From Cosmopolites sordidus (lineage: Eukaryota; Arthropoda; Insecta; Coleoptera; Curculionidae), in NCBI GenBank assembly GCA_031761425.1, contig JARFXV010000222.1:662501-726500 (forward strand): DNA of 64,000 nucleotides, written 5' to 3'. The position numbers were made by a program, and so were the translations under genes. Below the pieces are notes generated by a model that worked only from the letters and a program-made list of their open reading frames with translations, did no database searches and was not told the DNA's origin. This document shows, piece after piece, positions 21,470 to 52,316 of this stretch; the first letter of the stretch is position 1; the number at the start of each line of letters is the position of its first letter.

Positions 21470-23840
21470 ATGCTGCAGATAATTGTCAACGTGTAGAAAA
21501 AGAGTCCTGATACTGGGGGGAACTGGGTCCTGGGAATTTTTCAAGTAAGAGGTGCAATGGTCAAGACTATCATAGATAGCGGCAATCATTTTACGAAATG
21601 TGAGGTCGATAAGTCATTACACTTTGAAAGTGTCTAATTTGGGTACCCCTACTAAGCCAAGCTAAAAGAGGCAATCGACAGAAAAAGCGTTATGTCACGT
21701 GGTGACAACGCAGACCTTGCACCCTCAAACAATTCATCTAGCTACATACTTCTCCAAAATAGAAATTTTTCGTCCACCGGAAAGATAGGCGGGTCATCAA
21801 TCTACACCACCATTTTGATTCACTTAAATACATGGAAACAGAACATTAAACTAGATGAATAAATATATGTTACAAGCGGATATATTTTATATAGATCAGC
21901 AGTTTGTAGCTGTTTTTATATCGTGTGCTCTCACTAATTTAATCATCTGATGTTTTTTTAGCTGCCGACGAAGATTCGAATTATTAATAGTTTCTATCGT
22001 TTAAAAAATACGAAGCGTATATTTAAAAAAATATTTTTTGGGAATTTTTAATATTATATAGATAATATATTAGGCACGGCCTAAAGTATCGAGCATATCA
22101 ATATTGATTCTTATTCTTATTTTTTAACGCAATATATTTGCTATCTAAGACATTTAGACCCAACGACGTTCCAGCTTTATAATCTTAGTACAGAGCTTTC
22201 GTTTAATTTTGTAACCTATGTGGCTAATAATTTTTCTTTTTTACTTAGGAACTTTAATTTTTTTATGTTGAATTGTTAAAAGGTTGAAACATATTACTAA
22301 AATTTCCCCTAGATCCTCCAGCCAGATTTAAGGTGTAATATTTTAATTAGCTTCTATCCTTCCTGAACAGCAAAAAATATTTTAAAATAACATTTCATCA
22401 ATATTTTCCATTAACATCGACGACATGCACTTCTCTTCTTTTTTCCTTCCATGGTTCTGCCATGCAGTTATTTTAACATGTATATTTTCTTTAGATTCAA
22501 AATAATTTAGGATTGATCAAATGTTATGTTTATTTTCGTTATTAGTACTAAAATGTGTATATAGTTCAAAGAAAAATATTTATAAAAACTGAAAAACCCC
22601 AATAAACGTATGTCGTGATTTAAGATTACTGATTTCGTTTTAATTATTAACAACTTACCGTGTTGGTTGTCTACATTTATATTCGGTTGTTTCCCCCCCC
22701 CATTTTTTTATTAACCTTCAAGCGGGCGCGCAGTCATTTGTTACACGAGAGTTCGCGTGTAATTTTAAAGACCTATTAAAGATTTTTGGGATTTAGAAGA
22801 CAAATTAAAAAAAAAATATTTATCTATCACACCTTATTTATTTAGACACATTAACTTTAAAGTTGGAAACAATTTGGTAACAAAAAGTTTGTTTAAATAA
22901 AAAATAAAATCGAATTTATAAAATTACACTTTGGCGAGATCAAGTAATAAAAAACAGCATTTTTTTTATTTATATTTATTTATCTCTTACTTTTAATTTT
23001 AATTATACGTATGCATGTTCTGTTTGCATTAGGAAACATATTAGCAGCATAACACTTACTTAAACGTAAAATAAAATCACATTTATAAAATCTGTTAAAT
23101 AGTAACAAACATTTTTATTATTCGCCAGTATTTAATTCGTTATCTTAGGTTTAGTTTTCTTCATCATCAGTCTCTTAGAGCGATATTCGGCAGGGGCAAA
23201 ACTTATGGGTTCGCGTCACCGACATGTTAGTGATGTGTTGCCACCAATGTGTTGTTGCCGCCAATTGTGTTTTAAATTAAATTGTGTTTTAGATAATGAT
23301 TATTTTAATTGTTTAATTGTAGAATCACTGTGCAGTACAAGAGTGAGTAGTTAATAAGCTAATATTATTGTTATTTATTATTTCTTATTATTATTTATGA
23401 AAAACAAAGCATTTATTTTCGAATAGTTGCAATATTCATACCATAATTAATTTAAAAATTCAAAAAAACACAGTTATTCCAAAGTTTCAAGTTTTCACTT
23501 CTGTCGGCAGGGCCCATGACTGCCTACCTTTTTTAATAATAAAAACATTGAAAATACGTACTTTGTTAGACAATATTACAAAAAATACATCGCGAAGAGT
23601 GTCACGTAATTTTTTCGATGTCGGGCGCTCCTAAACATGATAGAACATGCTATCTGTTCGTTGCAGACCGCGTGCAAGAATGGAATATATAGTCTTTTGT
23701 CTTCGCGTTGATCCTATAAGAGGCTACTAAAGATGGGAAATACTTGTAAAGTAAATGTAAGATTTTATGACCGAAAATATATCAAGTGGGATCGATTCGA
23801 CACCGCGCGCCCAGTTGAAAGTTAAAACGTTTTATTGAAA
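21470..23840. other. AT-rich stretch without a recognised gene
   Basis: A sequence at 22710-22730 (ttaaccttcaagcgggcgcg) resembles a piggyBac-type end next to its TTAA target, but no partner end was found. A T-rich and A-rich background continues to 23840. Nothing else is supported. Confidence 0.3.
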
Positions 23841-23844
23841 AAAA

Positions 23845-24485
23845 AAAACAATTATAACAACAAATTACAATCCAAATCGTCTGGACTCGACTCGAAGAAG
23901 TTGTTATGCCAGTTTTTAAGGTCCTCGCCGTTGTCGAAGGTTACGCCTTTCATTTGATTGGACAGCGATCGGTTCGATTTGCAGGAACCATTCCGAAGCT
24001 TGTTGACAGGTTCGCACGTCAAACTTGTATACCCATGTCTCATCACCAGTTATAATGCGTTTTATGAATGTGGGGTCGGAATTGACTCGTTCTTGCATGT
24101 CTTCAGCGACCTTTATTCGATTGAGTTTCTAAAGAAAATTCAGATCTTTCGACACTAGTCAAGCGGCAACGCATTTCATGCCCAAACAACCGCTTAAAAT
24201 GGTATTAATTGATTCATAAGACACAGAAAGATCAGCGCCTATCTTTCTCAAACTTAAATGACGATTTTCAGTCACCATTTCCTTCACTTTAGCGATGTTA
24301 ACTTCAGTTGAAGACGTTGTATCACTCATATGAACGTGTGCATGTATCACTCATATGAACGTGTTTTTGATAAAGTCGATTCACCGCAAGCCTTCTGCAA
24401 CATTTTCAGCGACTCGGTACACGAAATTCCATTTGCAAAGCAAAATTTAAGACAAATTCTTTGTTCGATGTATTCGATCCATTGT
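23845..24485 (-). mobile_element. mariner transposase relic, internally deleted
   Basis: The minus strand reads QRIC-type N-terminus, VNIAKVKEMVTENRHLSLRK, LGMKCVAA, then RVNSDPTFIKRIITGDETWV (first catalytic Asp) and QASEW, then jumps to FDNGEDLKNWHNNFFES, which belongs at the C-terminus. The central catalytic part is missing and frames shift, so it is dead. A 21-bp direct repeat (cactcatatgaacgtgt core) at about 24327-24364 has disrupted the N-terminal region. Confidence 0.85.
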
Positions 24486-24489
24486 AAAA

Positions 24490-25180
24490 ATCGCAAAACG
24501 AAGTAACAAAATCGAACACTGTAAACAAACTAAATGACAGATGACGTTCAAACTCCGCGTCAGTATAGAGGACAGTTGTGCCAACTTAGCGACACAAAGA
24601 ATTTTGACAATCCTTTTAAGCGGACTTTTCAAATGATCAATTCCCGGTGCTTTTTGAACAGAATTCATACACTGAGCCGAAGAAAATAAAAACGAAAGAC
24701 AAACAAAGAATTATAAAAACTGCGGGAACTTATGGAACAACCCATCATAATCTTTTATTTATAAAAAAAGGAAAAAACGCATATACTTTTGTAGCTACCC
24801 TGTATATCAGGTTTATTGCAACCAAAACATCCACAAACCATAATATTGCCCACTTTTTTTTTACTGTTACACGATATTTTCGTATAGTATGTAAATATTT
24901 AATTTTTTGAATCATCAAATTCAAAGAACTCTATTCCATTCATTTCCAGTCCAGTCTTTGTGCTTTCTCATCCATTATAAATCATCTTTTTCTTTTTTAA
25001 AGGTTAGTTTCTGCATTTTTAGTTGTTTAAGAGCAGTTGTCAACTTGTTTGCTTGTAACTTTGGGTCATCTTCTGGTTTTGTTTATTTCTTTTTCAAAAT
25101 GATGTAACAATACGATAGACTAGACGTATGTCAGTGAATAATCCATTTGCCGAAACACTTGTTAGGGATTGCGCAAATAA
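24490..25180. other. No recognised gene
   Basis: Frames at 24647-24910 and 24907-25107 are Phe/Ser/Lys-rich without motif. The block ctaccctgtatatcagg near 24796 resembles a Tc1-type terminus. Confidence 0.3.
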
Positions 25181-25189
25181 TGACACTTA

Positions 25190-25940
25190 TTTTTAATAAC
25201 TTTTGTATTCAATTGAAATTTCAATTCTATATTAACTCCTTCAAAGTAGTTGCCTTGGGAGCCCCGCTGCGCTAGAGACGATTTGTTTGCTCTTCATAGC
25301 AGTATTGGATATTGGATACTGTTTAGTTGATCGGTGATGGCCCTTTCAATCTTCTCCACTATTCCAAAATGGTGTCCTTTGAGATACATTTTCAATTTTG
25401 GGAAAAGGAAAAAGTCATAATGACCCACATCTGATGAATAAGGGGGTACGAAGCCATTTCTGTTAACAATCGCTGTTAAGAGTTAATCAATTAAAGATTG
25501 ATTTACTCTTTCCAATTGTTCACATTAAAGGTCTGCATTCACAGTTTGTCCATATTTCAACACTTTAAAATGGACGATTCCGCAAATACTCCACCAAACA
25601 CACAAAAGCGCCTTTTTGGGATGTAAACCTGGCTCAGTTTTGGATTATCATACAGAACCCATTTTTCGACTCCAGTAATCAAGCGATCAAAAAACGCTTC
25701 TTTGTGGTGCCGTTAAAGCAATAAGTTGCATGTGGTGGATCGGTTAGCTTTGTTTTCTTCGAACAGATTATGCGGAACCCGAACACCTGCTCTGCTTACT
25801 TTACCAATCTGCTGCAAATGTTCTTGGATGGTCGATAAAAGTTGATTATAAAGGGTGTTTAACAGTTTCTCCATTGTCTGACACGGATTTGCTTACATTT
25901 CCGCCCTTAACACGTCATTGTCTAAAGTTGTCCTGATCGA
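25190..25940 (-). mobile_element. mariner transposase relic
   Basis: Minus-strand order: LYNQLLSTIQEHLQQIGKV, GVRVPHNL, then FFDRLITGVEKWVLYDNPK (first catalytic Asp region), VYIPKRRFCVFGG, FPKLKMYLKGHHFG and SQGNYFEG. Stops and frameshifts are frequent. Confidence 0.75.
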
Positions 25941-26355
25941 GACGAGTCGGAAAGATCAAAATTACTGGATCTGAACTTAGAAAACCACCTTTGGTATTTA
26001 CGAACGTCTAATATACTTGGATAAAACATCGCAAATGATTTTTGGTAGCAACTATTGCGTTACTACCCTTGTGGAACTCAAAAAGCATACAGTGCCGGAT
26101 ATGTACCTCAAAACTACAAAAAAAAAAGATTTAATTATTTACAAATAAAAAGTCACTTTAAGCTTAAAATGTCTTTAGCACGACTTTGAAGTACACAATC
26201 AGCTGGTAAACGATAAACGAATATTGACATGCGCAGAAACGACATTACTTTCATCAACGACAACTTACTTTGTATACGTACTCGGAATGTTTTCTCATAC
26301 GGACGCTATTTGTGTTGTTTAGTGACTTGAAATTTTCTTTTCAGTCAAAAAAAAA

Positions 26356-27359
26356 ATGGAATTAACTCGTGAGAATTTTTATGATATGGTTTACTACGAC
26401 TTTCGACGTGGATCATATCAACAACAGTGCATCGATCAACTCACTTCGACTTTCGGCAATGAAACACCATCTAAAACCACTGTATATCATTGGCTTAGTG
26501 AATTCAATCATGGCCGTCGTTCGCTCACGGACGAATTTAAAGGTCGTCCAAAATTAGTTGTTGTGCGAGAAAACATCGATACTGTATATCATGAGATTGA
26601 GGCATCCCTGGGCATTAGTATGACCAGTATACACAAAATTTTACACGAACATTTAGCCGTGAAAAAGATTTGTACACGTTGGATTTCGCATATTCTGACA
26701 ATCGCTCAAAAAAAGGTTTGTGTTGATTGGTGCAAAGAAATGCTCAAAAAATCTATCGTGGTGCGTCAAAGGCCGTGTAAAATATCTACACAGATGACGA
26801 ATCTTAGATTTATGCGTATAATCCCGAACATAAACTGTAGTCGATTGGTGTAGGATCTTTCAGAATGAGCCAAACCCAACAAAAGTTGCTCGCTCAAGAA
26901 GCACTTCGAAGGAAATGGTCTTCTGTTTTGTTGGAATAAATAAAGATGTGGCTAGAGTGCCACTAGAGAATCGTAGAACGGTCAATTCTGAATGGTACAC
27001 AACCATTTGTTTACAAGCAGTCTTTGCATAAATAAGAAAAAACGACTAGCGACACAAGAATGACCCTTCACCATGACAACTCGAGCTCCCACACATGGGA
27101 CCAAACAACTCAATATTTAATCGATCAAAACATCGAATTGACGGATCATCCGCCGTACAGTCCTGATTTGGCACCAAATAATTTCTTTTTGTTTCCGGCC
27201 GTGAAGAATAAACTACGTGATCAACGATTTTCGGTGCCAGAAGAAGCGGTTGATGTTTTGGACATACTTCAATTGGAATGGAAAAAATGCGATGAAAATT
27301 GGTTCAAATGTATACAAAAGTGTATCGATCATTACGGAGAATATTTTGAAAAACAATAA
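26356..27359 (+). pseudogene. mariner transposase, nearly full length but frameshifted
   Basis: The first frame (26356-26853) encodes the HTH region: YYDFRRGSYQQQCIDQL, VYHWLSEFNHGRRSL, then IEASLGISMTSIHKILHEHL and a WI.H.L.IAQKK block. The middle (26854-27059) lies in other frames (EPNPTKV, FCWNK, NSEWYTTICL). The last frame (27060-27359) holds TLHHDNSSSH, DHPPYSPDLAPNNFFLFP (catalytic Asp residues) and CIDHYGEYFEKQ. Length is as expected for a roughly 340-aa mariner enzyme. Frame breaks around the first catalytic Asp mean no active protein. Confidence 0.88.
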
Positions 27360-27660
27360 AACCATTTCCAATGATAAATATTTGTTTTTATTTATTATTT
27401 CGGATACGTAAATAGCAATCCTCGTATTTCGATCTCACACGAATGATCCTTTTTCGGAGTCTTTCAGAAAAATGATGGAATAATTTTTGGAGAATGTTGA
27501 AATATGAAATGATAAATTAAAGTAAATTTTCAATGTCTATTTTGATCATCTCTTCAAATGGTACAATGTTTTGTTTCCATACTAAAAGTTCTAATATAGG
27601 AATTTAAGTAGAAAAGGTGTAGTTTTAATAAGGGAGTTATAACAATACAATGTGTTTCAG
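27360..27660. other. Short spacer before Ncoa6
   Basis: AT-rich, without coding signal. It ends in a pyrimidine-rich acceptor (tttcag at 27655-27660), suggesting that an upstream non-coding exon splices here. Confidence 0.4.
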
Positions 27661-27776
27661 GTAAAAGGATAAGGACCGAACTCTGGATGGCCCCGTTTGC
27701 AAATGTGATAGTGTGCGCCTCCGCGCGGGGCAACCGGGACTTCAGGCGCGACAAGGCGCCCCTGTTCCACATATAG
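27661..27776 (+). promoter_or_regulatory. 5' leader exon of Ncoa6 with an abutting uORF
   Basis: GC content rises sharply at the acceptor. In the frame of the main ATG there is an upstream ATG at 27687 and a 29-codon frame that ends in TAG at 27774-27776, directly touching the main ATG. It may be a translational control uORF. No similarity to known Ncoa6 N-termini is seen. Confidence 0.45.
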
Positions 27777-47914
<20,138 letters not shown>

Positions 47915-48205
47915 CATAACGGCCCCGGCTGGCCGAACGCGGAGGCCAGCCACCGCTACCTCTACCTGCCGCCCCTTTACAACCCCTTCCTGCCGCCCGC
48001 CTCCCACACCATGACGAACATCACCACCACCTCCAGCGAGAGCGACGACGACGAAGACGATCGTACATCGTCCTCCAGTGGATCGCAGGATGACGGAGAG
48101 GAGAGTAGCTCGGTCGCGACCTTCTCCTGCTCGAGCAGCGAGGAAAACGACGACGATGATGACGAGGAGGTGAATTACGTGCAGGACGAAGGGGACGAGA
48201 TTTAA
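47915..48205 (+). CDS. Ncoa6: Candidate stop-codon readthrough extension of Ncoa6
   Basis: After the single TGA at 47912-47914 (context AAG TGA C) the same frame stays open for 96 codons to a second stop at 48203-48205. The first 32 codons give a Pro/Tyr part with LYLPPLYNPFLPPA, containing PPLY, a PPxY WW-binding motif like the two upstream in the protein. The rest is SESDDDEDD, SSSSGSQDDGEESSS and EENDDDDDEE, a highly acidic serine-rich tail. GC content is far above flanking DNA, as in Ncoa6 exons. No splice acceptor in the correct phase that bypasses the TGA was found nearby. It could also be 3' UTR with chance openness, or the ATG at 48011 might start a separate 64-aa peptide. Confidence 0.5.
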   Translation, partial: HNGPGWPNAEASHRYLYLPPLYNPFLPPASHTMTNITTTSSESDDDEDDRTSSSSGSQDDGEESSSVATFSCSSSEENDDDDDEEVNYVQDEGDEI

Positions 48206-48945
48206 AGGGCAGAGCGTGTCGAAGATGTCGGTACTGAACGGTTTTCTCTAGCGGTATCTGTTTTTTGTTTTCATGCGGTTTGTTTCACGAATAGTCAGAG
48301 GTGGTACTTTTGAACTACCGCACATATTCTTGATAATTGCTGTTTTTTGTGAGTATGCATGATGAGTACGGGTCATTTTCTCTTACATAAAATATTTGGT
48401 AGTCCAGACGGACAATTTTTGAGTATAATATATTGCTATTTATTCACAGATTCAATGATGGTTGTATTATTTTTTGGATACGAAACAGTTAAGTATTTTT
48501 TTTAGTTGTTTTATCTTAACACACATTTTGGTAGTTTAAATGGGCAATATTGAGTAAGTAGCCCTATATGAGTCTAGGAGTTTTCAACTAGGAAGTAGAT
48601 TTTTGAATTAGAACTGTCTTATCTTTTAACAGGAATATTTTGTCGTTTATGTTTTCCTTATGGTAATTTTATTATTTTAACTTTTTCTGGTGCAATTTAC
48701 TTCATATAACAATTTTGGTAATTCATAGCGATGAAATTAATTTAGCTTTGTTATATTGGAAATTTTGATGTGAACATAGAACTTTAAGAATTTTCCACTT
48801 CTGATTCTATTACCACACCATAATTATTTCTTCATCTTTGGCCTAAGTATTTAGGTGTACATGATTTAACCTTTTATTAGATTTGTCAAAATTTGGTTTT
48901 TTTGACTTGATTTTTTTCCTATGGTTAAGTTCAAAGTGAGTTTTT
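48206..48945 (+). other. Proximal 3' UTR of Ncoa6
   Basis: AT-rich, no ORF. Presumed untranslated because it follows the second stop and no new gene signal appears. Confidence 0.45.
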
Positions 48946-48949
48946 AGGC

Positions 48950-50060
48950 TGAGCTAAGCTAGTGGTAAATCTCTTCAAGTTTAACCAAATAACTTGGTAA
49001 TTTCTGAACTTACCTTTCAGAAAGTGTATTGATATGATCAGGAGGTAATAAAATCAAATCAGTTATAGCTGGTGTAGTGTAATTGACTTTTTTGCAGTAC
49101 TTTTGCAATAAAAGAAAACATTTCACTCTAAATCATTTTATTTAGTTTTTGGTTTATGATATCAACCAACAAAATGATTGACCATATTAGATATACATTT
49201 TCTAACACAATATGAGGCCGTTTTTATCAGATAAAACTTTGCACCAAAAAATTGCATTGGTTGCAAATTTTACTAATTAATACATGCTTGTTTCGCCAGC
49301 TATGTTTTCATTATCAGGCGGTAATTCGGGATATTACCTTGGTTTGTGTTATTCTCATAAAGTGAAAGCAGAACTGTTTAAGATACTTTCTTATCAAACG
49401 ATATTTTAAACTTTTCAAACGATCATTTGTTTGCAGTTTTTGATGAACGTTTCGATGGCTATGTTAGCATCATTAGGACATGGTTAGATCTCCTGGTGGT
49501 GCTGATTGATTGATTGAAACCATTGACCTGAAGCTTCACTAAAAATTGATTTGGAACTGAACTTTTCAGTGGTTTTTTTCTATCTGTGAGGCAGATACGT
49601 TTAAACTACCTTGTAAAATAATTTTTTCTATTGGAATCTTCAGTATTGAAACACTAAACCCAAAGGGATTTACCATTAAACATAAAATCACTTTATTTAA
49701 CTTATCGATACGCCATGCTAGCATTATCAGGACTAAATTGAATAATCTCCTGGTGACGCTAACATGATGAGCGAAACGTGCGTAGAAAAAGTTAAAAAAA
49801 ATGATTTGGTATTTAGTGATAAATCTCTTCTCTTTAGATCTATTATCACATCACTATTTGAAAATGCTTGAGGCACGTTTCCCTAACCATATTAGCATCA
49901 TCAGGAGATGATTTAATCTGGTCTCCTGATAATGCTAACATTGTTAGCGAAACGTGCGTCGAGCAGTTTTAAAAAGTGATTTGTAGTTTAGTGGTAAATC
50001 TCTTCGTGTTTTGTATTTCGCACCGAATGTTCCAATAAAAGGATTGATAAGTTATTTGTC
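48950..50060. repeat. Cluster of palindromic ribozyme-like repeats, copies 9-11, in the Ncoa6 3' flank
   Basis: A degraded copy spans about 48960-49520 (atgcttgtttcgccagctatg, aacgtttcgatggctatgttagc). A full palindrome lies at 49625-49845 (ttggaatcttcagtattgaa to gtatttagtgataaatctc) and another at 49850-50057 (cacgtttccctaaccatattagc, then gataatgctaacattgttagcgaaacgtgcgtcgagc). The last has a perfect helix II but CUGAUAA in place of CUGAUGA. Confidence 0.75.
49107..49112 (+). terminator. Possible polyadenylation signal of Ncoa6
   Basis: AATAAA about 0.9 kb after the second stop. Other A-rich sites lie further downstream, so the true end is undecided. Confidence 0.3.
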
Positions 50061-52240
50061 GACTGTTATTCAACTTTGTTCGCTTCATCTGGAAGTGAGG
50101 AATGATTGAGATTTTTGTTTTATCATTATTCTGTTTGATCAGTGTGTGTTTGAACTACCATATATAATCGATACTTAACTAGACATATTTTGCCTTAGAA
50201 AAGGTGGTATATTTGAACTATTTGTACTGTAAGTAAATTATCTCTCTGACTGTTCGTGTTGATTTCGCTTTATAGAAAGAAATATTTTCACAATGAGATT
50301 TTTTTCACGGAAAAAACCAGCTTATACTCCCCAATGTGCCTTCATAACTGAAAAGGAAAATGTATAAGTATACTACCTTAATGTTAGTGTTCAGAATAAG
50401 CCTTTCTCGGTAAATCGACATCTCGATATATCGATGTATACATAATATATAGTAAACTGCGCGTCAGAAGCGACGTGTCACCCTAGAGAAAACCAAATCG
50501 GACCGAGTATAGTGCTTCGGGTGAAACCGTAAACACGAGAAACTGTACAGAGATTGTGATAATGCGCACTATGAGGGCACCAGACTTCAATTGACGGTCA
50601 GTCAATCGACGTACAGTGTTGCCAAAGCCAGAAATTTCGAAAAAAATACCTTCGATATAATTTCCATCTGATTTATACTTTTTTAATACTGTACGCTAGA
50701 ACAGATTTTTAACTGTTGTTTCTTGACTGGGTCGTTGTTTTACATCGTTTTTGTAACACTGTGCGGCGATATTTTCACTTGTTGATTGTTGTGCGTACGT
50801 AATGTGTCAGTGTGTGAATGTGTGCGAGAGAAACCGAGCGATCTAGACAAAACATTATTTTTTCTTTTTTTTTTTTGGGTTGAAGGGGACACTTTAATAT
50901 TAATACCGAGTTTTTTTACAATACTTTTTTTTTTTAAGTTTTATAAGACGGAGAAAATATTGATTTTTTTGTGATTTGATTCGAATATTCGTCGATGGTT
51001 TTTCCCCCTGTTTTTTTTTTGTTGTGATTTGTTTTTTCATTGTGAGGAAAACCATACGATAGGTCTCGTGTTCGATAGAATCTGTGATGAGGCATTTTTT
51101 CAAAAAAGAATATATATACCGGGGGAATTTGGAATACGAACGATAATAAAAAAGGGGGTATATTTTACCCTGTAACGAGTGCTTTTTTATTTTTTATTAT
51201 TTTTGTTATTAGATAAACGTAGAGTAATTTTTCTTTAAATTAGGCTTAATACACCCAGCAATACTTTACTACTAAAATTTTATAGTGCAAAAAACTTTTA
51301 GCTGTAATTTTTTTGTTATTGTAATTATCGTGATCGGATTGAAGTCTATTGCACCCGCGCCCAGAAAACCAACTAAAAAAAAAAGAAGTTAAAACAAGTA
51401 GGACCCTGTAAATAGTTAGGAAAAAATTAAATACATTTTGTACATAGTATAAATAATGATTTAAAAAATTGATAAGAAAGCTATAGCGTATATGCGTAGT
51501 GAAGAGAGAGAATTGTATATTAAAAAACAAAATGTTATTGTACATGTGGTATTTTACATACGAAACTATTCTTTGCATAATAATATATTATACATTATAT
51601 ACGTTTTAAGTCTTTTTTTTCTTTATTCTCTTTTTTTTTCTCAGTTGAGTGCATTTTACGTAAGTGGAAACAGGAGCAGCGTTTTGAGAATCGTCCTTGA
51701 TCAGATCTCGACTTGTTAGTGAGGTTGCCGATTTTGAAAATAATTGTTGATTGAGTTACACGACCTCATTAACCAGATTGGATTCGTTTTCTGATCGAAT
51801 AGCGACAAGAGAGCGCTTTATGTACAAAGTTGTTATGTCATTTATTGTTTTTCTTTTTTAAGCCTAGTTGTACTTTATTGCTACTTGTTTTCAGAAATAA
51901 TTTATATTAAGAGTGTTGACGCGCCCTCTATCCGTTAGGACGGACAATCTCGCGGTCATTTTTTTAAATAATTCGAGGCAAAATTGGAGGTTGTTCGATT
52001 TGTGGTCGGTGGGAGGGACGTTGCGTGTGTTCTCCAGTTTCATTACGTAAAATACAGTTGAACTCGTACGTTCTTAATTGTAGAATGTGGACAGGTTGAT
52101 TATCAAAATATATTGTTAAATAGAAATACCCTGATATTTATATATTTGTTTTTTATTTATTTGTTTACGAGTGTGGAACGCGATAGGAAAAAGACACCCT
52201 ATTTTTTAACTTACAAAATAAAAACGCCTTACTATTTAAC
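50060..52240. other. Distal 3' flank between convergent genes
   Basis: No supported ORF. Long T runs at 50850-51020 and gt-rich sequence near 50790-50835. It may be a long Ncoa6 3' UTR. Confidence 0.35.
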
Positions 52241-52248
52241 AAACATGG

Positions 52249-52254
52249 TTTATT
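52249..52254 (-). terminator. Polyadenylation signal of COX6C copy 3
   Basis: Minus-strand AATAAA about 63 bp after the stop codon. Confidence 0.6.
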
Positions 52255-52316
52255 TTTGTACTAAAAATATAATCAACTAAAAAAGCGTGTGTGCTTTTTA
52301 TGGAGGAGGAACGTCT

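Noticed and set aside
48011..48205. A separate 64-aa acidic gene
   Set aside because: It is exactly in the Ncoa6 frame with 32 open codons before its ATG, which favours an extension. A separate gene is not excluded.
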